Shown piece after piece: positions 34,861 to 44,317 of a stretch of DNA of 64,000 bases. Each line of letters starts with the position of its first letter. Position 1 is the first letter of the stretch. Source of the stretch: Alisma plantago-aquatica (Eukaryota > Streptophyta > Magnoliopsida > Alismatales > Alismataceae); the NCBI GenBank assembly GCA_963693085.1, contig OY856409.1, positions 1,618,095,711-1,618,159,710 on the forward strand, given 5' to 3'. Made by a program: the position numbers and the translations under genes. The notes under the pieces are model-generated. The model saw nothing but the letters and a program-made list of their open reading frames with translations, did no database searches and was not told the DNA's origin.

Positions 34861-35408
34861 ACATGGTATCAGAGCCATAACCCCTCTAGTAGGTGGGGCC
34901 CACATGGGCATGTGGCATGCCAGTCTTGAGCCATGCGGTCTAGGAAAGTTGGAAAGGGCTATCCGTAGAGAGGAGATGGAGCCACCCTTGCGCTGGTAGC
35001 CGTGGACGGGAGCTGGGTGTCCATGGGCCATTGTGGGTATGCACTGAAATGGGGTCAGATTATGAGGCCATATAGTTGAGCCTTGACGAGGACGTCAAGA
35101 GTCTAAGTGGGGGAGAGTGTAACATCCCAGGATTTGAGGCCTCGGATAACATGATCTTAAAAGGAATGATTGGACTACCCATATCACCAAGGTGCACCTC
35201 ATTTTCTGGGAGCCCATCTCTAAAGAACTCCATAATTAAGCATGCTCATCTTGGAGTAGTATTAGGATGGGTGACCAGTCGGGAAGTTGATCATGGCTTG
35301 CGCGTTAGTGTGGACAAAGTGTGCAGTTAAGGCTAGTGGTGGTTTGTGGGGCCAGTCGTCATTCCTAAAACTCTACTAGAGCCTTGGGCAGTGGGCCCGG
35401 TCGTTACA
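34613..35408 (+). repeat. Direct repeat copy 1 (LTR-A tail, primer site, Cassandra internal, Cassandra LTR)
   Basis: About 796 bp, repeated at 35617-36413. It consists of ~250 bp LTR-A tail, a primer site at 34864, ~253 bp of internal DNA ending in the purine tract AAGTGGGGGAGAG, and a 291 bp LTR. Between the copies is ~208 bp (35409-35616) that begins with its own primer site. Confidence 0.75.
35118..35408 (+). repeat. Cassandra-type LTR with 5S rRNA-like sequence, copy 1
   Basis: 291 bp, TGTAACATCCC...GGTCGTTACA, preceded by a polypurine tract and followed by AA plus TGGTATCAGAGCC. The 5S-like core (about 35180-35295) includes AACTCC..AATTAAGCATGCT (A-box region), GGAGTAGTATT and AGGATGGGTGACC (C box), then GGGAAGT. 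Carriage of 5S-derived sequence in the LTR is the defining trait of Cassandra TRIM elements. Confidence 0.85.
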
Positions 35409-35410
35409 AA

Positions 35411-35423
35411 TGGTATCAGAGCC
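35411..35423 (+). promoter_or_regulatory. Primer-binding site (tRNA-Met) after Cassandra LTR copy 1
   Basis: TGGTATCAGAGCC, two bases after the LTR end. Equivalent sites are at 34864 and 35869 after the LTR-A sequences. Confidence 0.8.
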
Positions 35424-35616
35424 AATGGTAGTCGGATCTTTGACTATTTCAGTTTGTCTCCCTAATTAGAACCCTAGACTTGCATAGTTTCCTTTAAGTG
35501 ACATGTTTGCCTAGATTTTTTCTATACTAATGATAGGTTGATTAGGACCTTATAGTTTCACATTAGAACCTTTATGAATAAAACTCTAATATACTCATAA
35601 TTAAAATATGTATAAC

Positions 35617-36413
35617 TTGAATATCTTGACTTTAGCTTGGACTTAGATGATGGATATGTTGCTTGGAGACAAAAGTGGAGTAGTCTAGTTCCCTCTGCTT
35701 AGATCCTCTATTTGTATAAAGCATGTACACCCATATTGGGAGAATTTTTATGTACACTTTATTTGAAATTTAATATAGTCAAAAAAAATTATCTTCCGCT
35801 GCTATCCCAATTGGATTTTGTTTACCATTGTATTTTAGTAGAGGGTAGTTTATCCCACTCTTTACAAATGGTATCAGAGCCATAACCCCTCCAGTAGGTG
35901 GGGCTCACATGGGCATGTGGCATGCCAGTCTTGAGCCGTGCGGTCTAGGCAAGTTGGAAAGGGCTATCCGTAGAGACGAGATGGAGCCACCCTTGCGCTG
36001 GTAGCCGTGGACGAGAGCTGGGTGTCCATGGGCCATTGTGGGTCTGCACTAAAATGGGGTCAGATTATGAGGCCATATAGTTGAGCCTTGACGAGGACGT
36101 CAAGAGTTTAAGTGGGGGAGATTGTAACATCCCAAGATTTGAAGCCTCGGATAACATGATCTTAAAAGGAATGATTGGACTACCCATATCACCAAGGTGC
36201 ACCTCCTTTTCCGGGAGCCCATCTCTAAAGAACTCCATAATGAAGTGTGCTCATCTTGGAGTAGTACTAGGATGGGTGACCAGTCAAGTAGTTAATCCTG
36301 GCTTGCGCGTCAGTGTGGACAAAGTGCGCATTTAAGGCTAGTGGTGGTTTGTGGGGCCAGTGGTCATTCCTGAAACTCTACTAGAGCCTTGGGCAGTGGG
36401 CCCGGTCGTTACA
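35617..36413 (+). repeat. Direct repeat copy 2
   Basis: About 797 bp, collinear with 34613-35408 with dispersed single-base differences. Its end is also the end of the chimeric element. Confidence 0.75.
36123..36413 (+). repeat. Cassandra-type LTR with 5S rRNA-like sequence, copy 2
   Basis: 291 bp, same termini and length as copy 1, about twenty differences by eye. The C box AGGATGGGTGACC is intact near 36270; the A-box region reads AATGAAGTGTGCT. Confidence 0.85.
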
Positions 36414-36909
36414 GATGCGGTCTTCTACTCTGTGTCGGAGCAGATCTAGACAAGTAGTGAGGGACACCAAGATAGACTGAGCAGTCTTTCTCTCCCCACC
36501 TTCCTTCTCAGTCTTTTCCTCATTGCTCGCAATAGGAGGAGCAGGTTGAGGATGTGTAGGTGGAGTCGATGACGGGCAGATGTGCAAGCCTTCCACTCAT
36601 CTTGGTTGTGGAGATCGTCATCCACCAGGGGTCGAGTGCTTCTCAGGCACAGCCTGGTGGTGGAGTGGAGGATGTAGAGATACGTACACGGAGGATTTGC
36701 CCAGGGGTCGAGGGCACTAGGTGCATCTTGGTGGTGGAGTTGATGTAGATCAGAGGGAGCAGGGGTCGAGGGCACTAGGTGCATCTTGGTGGTGGAGTTG
36801 ATGTAGATCAGAGGGAGCAGGGGTCGATCTCGCAAAGGAGCAGCCTAGCGGTGTCCCAGATCTGATACCCAAATGAGGACCCTGCTGGTCCTATTTATAG
36901 GCTTGGGTC

Positions 36910-37990
36910 AGGTCTTGAACGGTTTGGACGTGCTAGTATTTTCTTCGCGGACTTGAGTTTAAACGGCTTGGAAGACCGTTTGATTTTTTCTTAATAGTTT
37001 GAGGACTCATGTATAAATAGTCTTGGAGACCGATTAATATCATCATAGTCTTGTATACTAACCAAACGGTCTAGGGCTTGATAAACCCTCATAGTTTGGA
37101 AACTGTGAGTCTTCTTCACGGTTTGCTTCCTAGCATTCTTCTCCTCCAAATGGTTTTGGATTCCAAACGGTCTCTACTCCAACTGGTCCTGGGATCTTCA
37201 CGACCTTGTCCAAATGGTCTCGGTGTCCATGTTGGCCTAACGGTCTTGCAGACTGCTGGGACTTGTGCGGTCTTACATTCTCGGCGTCTCACAATAGCCG
37301 TCCAAACGGTCTTCAGTATCCACGCGGTCTAGGGTATGCCCCCAATCAGTCTTACTAGTGAGTGAAGTATATATGGTCTCGAAGATAGTTTGCCGCCTCA
37401 CGGTCTCGAAACTGTGTGGAGGGTAGATACCAGGACTGTGAGAGAGGTGGGGGCGGTGCAGGGCATCGAGGGTTAGGTTTTGTAGGTGGTGGTATGTGGC
37501 GAGAATGAAGAAGGGGAGGAAGAAAGGGGGTCGCTGCGGTGGAGATCTTTGGTGTTGTGGATGGTAGAGGAAGGCGTGGGCAAGGGAGAAAGGTGTTGCG
37601 GAGGAATGCAGTGGGAAGGTGATCATTGTTGTAGTTGAGCAGGTAGTCGATGGAGGTGGTTGCAGGTCTAGGGTAGCAGGTCGTAGTGGAAGGAAGAAGA
37701 AGATATAGGCAGAGGAAGCAGGTTGAAAAGAGGCACGATCAGGGTTCCATGTGGTCTTGGGTAGGCAGCTGCCCATATAGTCTTGAGACTGTATGAAATG
37801 GGAAAAATGTTAGGGCAGAATGATAGGAGGGGGTGAATATGGAACTTAGATCGGGGATCTGATGGTGTAGGAAGCTCGTGGTTTTGAGACCGAAAATGGT
37901 GGAGACCGAATGATGTCCAAACCAAATGGATGAAACTGAATGGTCAAGATCATTTGGTCAAGACCGTTTCGTCAACACCATTTGGTCACT
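36910..37990 (-). promoter_or_regulatory. ACGGTC/GACCGT palindrome-rich block, Athila-3 5' LTR
   Basis: Partner of 26413-27480. Half-sites are preserved or altered independently in the two LTRs, mostly by transitions. Includes CAAGACCGTTT-type half-sites near 37955. Confidence 0.55.
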
Positions 37991-38201
37991 GTCGATTGAT
38001 CAGACCAAGGCTGAGAGGATCTTGAGTGAAGGTGAGTTCCAGTTGATGGTTGAACCTCAATCGTGACCTGCATGAAATCAATATGGAATTCAGTCAATAA
38101 CTTGATAATTCAAGTATTAGGAGATGAAATCGATTGTATTTAATCGAATTGGGCCCAAAATGGTGACTGAAAATCATGATGAATTTGGATTCATCAGCTC
38201 A

Positions 38202-38730
38202 TCGGTCGAAGAGAAACAAGGAGGGTCATCGATCTCATAGAAAGCATCCTAGGCTTACTTAGCACTTCGATCTCCAAGGACACTCATCGACGAAATGCAC
38301 CAAGGTAGAAGACACAACAAGGTGTGTCGCTAAAAACCAACTCAAATGGTCAACACTCAAGCAAAGTTAACCATTTGCACAAGTCACCAACGTGAAACCT
38401 AAACATCCACTCAATATGCCACCTCAACATCCAAGGTACAATGAGGAGCCCCTAAGAATCATTTCTCTCTCTTGATGTTAAAACATAGAAGGCACATTCA
38501 ACATGTGAAAAATTGCAAGATAAACCCTCAACTTAGGTAAATTGCAACATGGTCCAAGACAAGCACACATAAAGCATAACTATCTCAAACATCATCCAAT
38601 ATTGACCAAACTAAAAGCATAAGTGTGTAACATGTTATTAAATAGCATTACATGATAAGATTAAGGTTTTAAGTATCTTATTATGCAAAGCAAGAATGAT
38701 CAATCATAAATTCAGGTCATGGGTCTTACA
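38202..38730 (-). repeat. LTR-X, fragment 3 (outer end)
   Basis: Continues LTR-X beyond the Athila-3 insertion and ends GGGTCTTACA, the complement of a TGTAAGACCC terminus, like the LTRs at 54863 and 62423. In the minus sense this is the start of the LTR. No gene is seen. Confidence 0.65.
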
Positions 38731-39203
38731 ACTTGGATGAAATATAACCTTTACTAAGCGATTACCATTTTATGCATTTTTGGTGTAACGATAATCCATT
38801 CTATCTCGTAGATAGAAACCCTTTTTAGATTCACAATATAAGCCACTCTACTCCTATTTAACACTATTTATTCTTATTAAAATTGAAATGATTATTTTTT
38901 TATCATTTATATATATTTAAAAAAAGTATACAAAGTCAAAAAATATTTTGATATTGTCAATAATATAGATATCAGAGAAATATTAATGTTGTAATTTTGG
39001 TTTATAAATGATTATGTTCTCCTATGAATAGCATGCCATGATTATTATATCTTTTAATTAATATAATATTTTATGAATGATTTAGAGCAAATGAAATTAT
39101 GAACAACAATTGAGTCTTGTGTAATTGTTCCACTAGTATGGCATTTTTACCAAATTATAATATATGTTGTTATTTTATTCTAATAAAATCATTATTATAC
39201 ATT

Positions 39204-39264
<61 letters not shown>

Positions 39265-39961
39265 TGATGTTAACTATACATGTACATAAAATAATTTCTC
39301 AAAATGACTTTTTAAATCTTCATCTCTATCACCAAAAGTTTTAAATAAGACATTATATTTATGATGACTCACTTTATTATTTTTTGTAAACATATATCAT
39401 AATACCCACACATTCCAAATTGATACAGATATAATAGTGACCCACATAATATATAATTCAATGGGGTCATATAATATTATGATGTATTATTTCTGTTACC
39501 ACAAGTACTTGCATGTATCATGCCTTCTTTAAATCTCATTTCTCCTGATCAATTTAACAATTTGATTATGTTCAAATGTTGAATTCAAACATATTTTTTT
39601 ACATGTGACTATAGGCTTGTTTCGTCGATATGTGTAAAAAATGAGAGAAAAGGTTTGATAATGCATTCCATACTGAAACCATGATCCTACAATATTACAT
39701 TATTACTATGATATGAAACGATCAATATTAAAGATTATCTATTACTAATGTGTCTTGACATCCTTATATTATGGTTTCTTTTGAAATATGTATTTTTCTA
39801 AATCATCCTTCGTATGTGAGATGTGTTTATAACATAGAAGTGCATGTCTTCTCTAGGGTCCGTCAATCCCTCAGACTAATAGTTGACTGACTACAATGGA
39901 TGTACCATACTCAAGACACACTTCAGTTTGTCATGATGAGTCAGGCATGGTTAGTTAGTAT
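38731..39961. other. AT-rich DNA without recognised features
   Basis: Strongly AT-rich sequence between LTR-X and copia-1. I find no coding frame, LTR terminus or RNA gene. It may be old host intergenic DNA. It contains the (AT)28 run listed separately. Confidence 0.5.
39207..39262. repeat. (AT)28 microsatellite
   Basis: 56 bp of uninterrupted AT dinucleotides. Confidence 0.95.
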
Positions 39962-41406
39962 TGTTGGATCTAGGGATCTAAAGGGGGGGGTTAATAGAGA
40001 TTCAAAATTATTATAAGAATAGTTAGACATTCAAATTATAGCAATTGAAAACAAATGCTTAAACTGAATTTGTAATTCTATCTAAACAAGCATAGCAAGG
40101 ATGAGAGAGATTGAAACAAACACTTGGACAAGGTGGTTAGAGTGGTTCTAATCTCCAAACTAGGAGACCATCAATCCACTACCTGGAGAGGTCAACCTCT
40201 AGGACTTTGCAACCCATGTATACTTATATTCCATTCTAAGAGATACCAGAAGACCACCATACATCAATGACTTACCTATTTAAGACAACAGTCTTTCACC
40301 TACATAAGGAATTACCCACTTGATCAAGATGTCTTCAGCCTTCACCAAGGACTTACCCACACTTGCATCAAGTCTTTGTCCTTGAAAGAATTACCCATTC
40401 TTCTTGAATCTTCTGCCTTGTCCTTCTCCTTCACCTAGAGAAGATCTTTACACCTTCTTCAACCTTGAAGAAGAAAAACAACTCCTCCTTCACTTAGAGA
40501 AAATCACTTCAAAATTTGCTCTTTGAGAAAAGGGATTGGCAAGATGGAAGGATTGAGGGCTTTACAAGATAACATGGAGGTAGCTCTCTTAAAACATGCC
40601 TAAATCACTCATAATCATGAAATGCTTAGTAAATGAGAGAGAGAGAAAGGGGCTCAAAGGGTTGTAGCACACTCAACTACAACAAGTACCAAGGATAGCA
40701 TGTATGAGCATCTTACAATGAACTGTAAGAGGTCCTATTTATAGCTGGGGGTGTTCCTTTGAGTGTGGGATCACTTAAGAATGAAAAATAGTCATTTTAC
40801 AACTTGCAACAGATTTATTTTCATTTCTAACAACTCTTCAAAGGTTTTAATCACTTATTCTTCTCTTTCTGTATAGTGCATTTGGTCAAGTTTCAATAAA
40901 AATAACTCGACCAATCCAGTAACTGACAAAGGCAATTTTTAAACTATTGGTCGAGTTTGTCCTGGGAAAACTCAACCGATCAATGAAAATTAGTTTTGGT
41001 CAATGAGTCGGCCGGTGGAGTTATGTGAGTGTACAACTCAACCGATTGGTCCATTTCCAAAAATCCATCACTGGTCAGTCGAGATCCAAACTCGACCGAC
41101 AAAGATGTTGTGACAAATTTTTCAAAATGATTTTTGAGTATCAAATGTTGGAATTTGATGTCCCTAATTTCTCGTCTTAGTTACAAGTCATATCATCAAT
41201 ATTATAAGGTGGTTTGGAGTGATTTCCCAAATCTCACATTTGCATTGCTTTTGAATTGAACTTGGACAAGCTAGGGCTTGTGTAATTTGATCCTTTTCAT
41301 GTACCTAAAGCTTGAAATTAATCTTAAACAGACATATTAGATACATATGAATGGAGTGGTTAAGTCATTATCAAAATATATATAATGTATAACTCTCAAG
41401 TCAACA
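39962..41406 (-). repeat. Copia-1 3' LTR
   Basis: 1445 bp. Plus-strand ends are TGTTGGATCTAG and CAAGTCAACA, the latter followed directly by the complement of a polypurine tract. Minus-strand TATA box CTATAAATAG at 40735-40744. The motif array 40884-41104 lies 140-370 bp upstream of that TATA box. Confidence 0.8.
40884..41104 (-). promoter_or_regulatory. Inverted half-site array, copia-1 LTR
   Basis: Half-sites GGTCGAGTT and AACTCGACC (with variants) form inverted pairs starting at 40884/40904, 40949/40969 and 41014/41035, that is 20, 20 and 21 bp apart, recurring every 65 bp. A fourth, less regular pair begins near 41073. Flanking bases extend to CGACCGAT. The geometry is that of the Athila arrays, with an unrelated sequence. 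Confidence 0.6.
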
Positions 41407-41420
41407 TTCTCCCCCTTTTT
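41407..41420 (-). promoter_or_regulatory. Polypurine tract, copia-1
   Basis: The minus strand reads AAAAAGGGGGAGAA directly before the 3' LTR. Confidence 0.85.
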
Positions 41421-42094
41421 GACAATGACAAACCATTCCTCAACATATTGAAAAGGATATGTAAAGTTATAACCAAACCTTATGAATTGTAAGGGGATTC
41501 ATAATGTTAACAATGTGCATCGCGCCCCCTCAATCTATGCACACTCTTACCCACATAGTAAGTCTTTCTACACAAAGCAACATAACACATATACTATATG
41601 GCCCTTTAGCAAGTCATATGATAAAGCATATATTAATCAAGAAAAGGATCACATTGGCAGTAAAAGAAACATGGTGGAGCATCAAAACATTGAACTTCCC
41701 TCCCCTTTTGGCATTATCAAAAAGTAAGGGCGTAGAAGAGCATAGAAATGGGTCTTCTCCAATCACAACCAAAAACATACAACCACAAGATAAAACATGC
41801 AACCTCATATCACACATCAAATAGAGGGAAGAGAGAGACAAGCAAGCTTTGTCATAATCAAAATATGGGTAGCATACCACGAACGCATGAGATATAGTCA
41901 ACCAGTGAGTAAAGGTACATATGATTAAGATTACAACGCTAAAAGCATGTCCTCAAAACAACTACAAGCCAAAATGATGAAAACAACATCGTGATAAAAG
42001 TAGTACATCTTAGATAATGTGCCCATATTTTTTAGTACAAAATAGTCCAAAAAGATATATATGATCAACATCAAAAGACTAAAATCTAAAACAT
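41421..42094 (-). other. Copia-1 3' noncoding region with second polypurine-like tract
   Basis: Between the extra gene and the PPT. The minus strand near 41716-41694 reads TGATAATGCC then AAAAGGGGAGGGAAG, resembling the terminal TGTCATTGTC plus AAAAAGGGGGAGAA about 290 bp away. Nothing else is recognised. Confidence 0.5.
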
Positions 42095-43755
42095 CTAAAT
42101 GTCTAGCCTATCTAAGTCTAGAGGTTCATCATCATCGGCATCATCATCAGAAGCTTCAGGCTCGTAGTCATCATCTCCATCTGAAGGCACAACAGAGGCA
42201 ACAATGTCACCTTCATCACCAAATGCACGAACAAAGCCATCATCAGAACCATCAGAACCATCCTCGCCATCATCCTCAGATGCCTCATATCTGTAACAGA
42301 AACCACTTCCTCATCAACCTGGTCGGGCATCTCCTCATTGGTAGAAGAACCAAAACCATGATCGGGCCACATGTCATTCTGCTCAACCCAAGACATACCA
42401 AGGTCATGCAACTCTTGGGCTTGAGGAAAAGTGAGAGTGGAGGTGCCAAGTCCTATAAGCAAGGTAGCTATAGGACCAGTAGGGAGAGGTAGCACTCCAG
42501 GGTAGATCCGCCAACAATAGAAGGTGTAGAAGCAGAAGCAATAGGTGGTGGGGATGGGTAAAAGTGATTATATGCATAGGATGCATAATCACCACCGGGG
42601 TAGGGCTGGTAGGCATCATAAAGATGGACACGGGAAAGGTTCATGGTAGACATGATAGAATAGAGATCCTAATGCATATGCTCCTAAACCTGAAGGTTAT
42701 ACGCCTACTGATGCATCATGTAACCCGTAAGGGTTTCATTTGATACATTGAATGAGGCACAGACAAGATGGGATGGTTGAGGAGGTGGATGATCCTGGGT
42801 GGAGGTAGAGGCTCCACGTTTGGTAGAAGAGGATGGAGGAAAGCTTTTCTTAAGTGTTGTCCACTGATGTAAACTCCTTTTTGAGTAGTTTTGTAAAGAA
42901 AATCATGAAAAAGAGAATTTCTAGGGCCATTTGAAATAGCCCATAGATCAAGGTTGGGTAGGGTGGGGGGTAGCTCGGGTGTTCTTCCCAGAGTCAAAGC
43001 AGGTCATGTGGTGGAGAACATATCTAGACCACTTGACTCCAATGTTCTTTAGAAGGAAAAACATAATCACTACGACATTCTCTACAATTTTAGTTTGATT
43101 TTTCTTGAGGTGAATATTGCAGTTGACTACTAGAGTGAGAATGCAGTTTTTCAGGTCTAAGGTAGAGGAGGGTAGGATGGACTTCTTCATTTAGGGAAAC
43201 TGAGGCTTATTCAAGAATTTATGTATGTCAAGGAGAGTGATATCATATTTCTTATAGAAGGCCTCAGGGTCTAGGAGGTCAAAATACTCAGGGTAATCCT
43301 TCATCCATGCGTCGGTGACCTCAGTACCAGAGAAAAAGATATTCATCGTATCTTTTGAGATCTTGAACTTCTTACCGGCAATCATGGAAGTACGAATGAC
43401 TTGAGTATTCAATGGGGGTACAAGAGTGTCATAATTCCATGAAAAATTTGCATAGAAGTCATGAATTGCCTTAGTGCTTATGATGGAGTTGTTATAGCAC
43501 TGGCATTCGACACTCAGGGTAAAGAGGCGGTGGTCATACAAGAACTCATATACCTCATCTATGACCTTTTGTCTTACACAGACGAGGCTCAAACAAGGAA
43601 TGAAAAGGGAAGGGGTTCCTAGGAAGGAGCTTCTTGTACCTATTTAGATCTTCATCAGAGACAAAGAAGGTATCATCAGAGGGAATGAGGCGAGAGTTGG
43701 AGGAGGAGGATGGTGCTCTAGAAGGGGTGGTTCTTTTTCTCCTATTGGAAGCCAT
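42095..43755 (-). pseudogene. Copia-1 extra gene, putative plant transposon protein family (degenerate)
   Basis: It lies between pol and the 3' LTR. The minus-strand ATG at 43755 starts with a basic, nuclear-localisation-like segment (MASNRRKRTTPSR) and a Ser run. The core reads VIDEVYEFLYDHRLFTL, ECQCYNNSIISTKAIHDFYAN and KKFKISKDTMNIFF, similar in pattern to the 'putative plant transposon protein' (Transposase_32) domain; that match is from memory of the family. A Pro/Ser/His-rich linker leads to a tail of about 60 residues dominated by Asp and Glu (42095-42290), ending LDLDRLDI and TAG. At least two frameshifts break the gene. No membrane span is visible. Basic head plus acidic tail suggests a nuclear regulator (inference). 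Confidence 0.65.
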
Positions 43756-44317
43756 GGAGGTGGAAAGAAGGAGAATGAGAGGTCAAAAACGAATGAAACA
43801 CCACCAAAAGCCGACCAAACACATAGGGATGATGTGCAAGAGATCTAGTGAGGTCAAGAAAGGGCTGACTAGGGCTAGGAAAGGGAAGGTCGGTGCTAGG
43901 GTTGAGAGCATGACGGAGCTAGAGAAGGAATTGGTCAAATTTTCTCTAGTTGACATGGAGAAGTCGGTCGAACCATACTTAAGTTTTGCTTTAGCCTGGC
44001 CATCGATCGAGTTCTATGAGATGGAAAGTAAAATGAATGGCTTTTTATAAAAGCCCTCAACAACAAATTGGTCGAGTTGGCAACTTGACCGATGGTCATC
44101 TTGATCCATCATTAGAAATCTTAATTTCTAGCCATTTGAGTGCTAATTAAATTTATTTTCCTGATCCATTTCGCATTTTAAACATACTTAGATACTTATC
44201 ACTCATCATTGGGTACTATTTAGCGATAAAGTAAGTGTTTGCAAAAAATACCCAAAACAAGCAAAAAATAAGGCATAAGAACATGGATTTTTAACACTTT
44301 AGCAAGCAAGGGTGATC
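43756..44317 (-). promoter_or_regulatory. Copia-1 spacer: candidate internal promoter of the extra gene
   Basis: A TATA box (CTTTTATAAAAAG on the minus strand, 44041-44053) lies about 290 bp upstream of the extra gene. On its upstream side is GGTCGAGTTGG-CAACTTGACC (44070-44090). Further LTR-type half-sites lie downstream near 44002-44013 (ATCGATCGAGTT) and 43963. The TATA box is conserved in copia-2 (56256-56267). Confidence 0.55.

Larger units (their letters stand above)
33413..36413 (+). mobile_element. Chimeric Cassandra-type element inserted in the Athila-3 5' LTR
   Basis: Bounded by GATGT (33408-33412) and GATGC (36414-36418), a target duplication with one transition; the uninterrupted LTR reads GATGTAGTCTTC at 25971. 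Left terminus TGTAACATACCG, right terminus GGTCGTTACA. Inside are a 1.45 kb LTR-like unit, three tRNA-Met primer-site copies and two copies of a 291 bp 5S-bearing LTR. The two ends come from different LTR families, so this is not a simple LTR element. It has no coding capacity. Confidence 0.75.
25049..38196 (-). mobile_element. Athila-3: gag-protease-only Athila-type element, minus strand
   Basis: It has a perfect target duplication GCTCA (25044-25048, 38197-38201). The 3' LTR is 25049-27702. The 5' LTR is 32495-38196, which includes a 3.0 kb insertion at 33413-36413. The internal region (27703-32494, 4.8 kb) encodes gag and protease only; there is no reverse transcriptase, RNase H, integrase or extra gene. 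It is therefore non-autonomous, yet has the duplications of a normal insertion. Confidence 0.9.
32495..38196 (-). repeat. Athila-3 5' LTR, interrupted
   Basis: The LTR proper is 32495-33412 plus 36414-38196 (about 2.7 kb), matching 25049-27702. Plus-strand ends are TGACGTGG and GGATTCATCA. The TATA box is at 36890-36901 and the ACGGTC/GACCGT block at 36910-37990. The insertion falls between TATA box and primer site, so it would lie in the transcribed leader. Confidence 0.9.

Noticed and set aside
35180..35300. A genuine 5S rRNA gene
   Set aside because: The similarity is partial, carries many substitutions and lies inside a 291 bp LTR repeated at 36123; it is the Cassandra LTR component.
39207..39262. 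Link between the two AT runs because both are exactly 56 bp (also 63371-63426)
   Set aside because: Unrelated flanks; equal length is most likely coincidence, or affected by assembly of dinucleotide repeats.
38731..39961. Organelle DNA insertion or hidden host gene
   Set aside because: No plastid or mitochondrial gene is recognisable, and no frame or splice pattern supports a gene.
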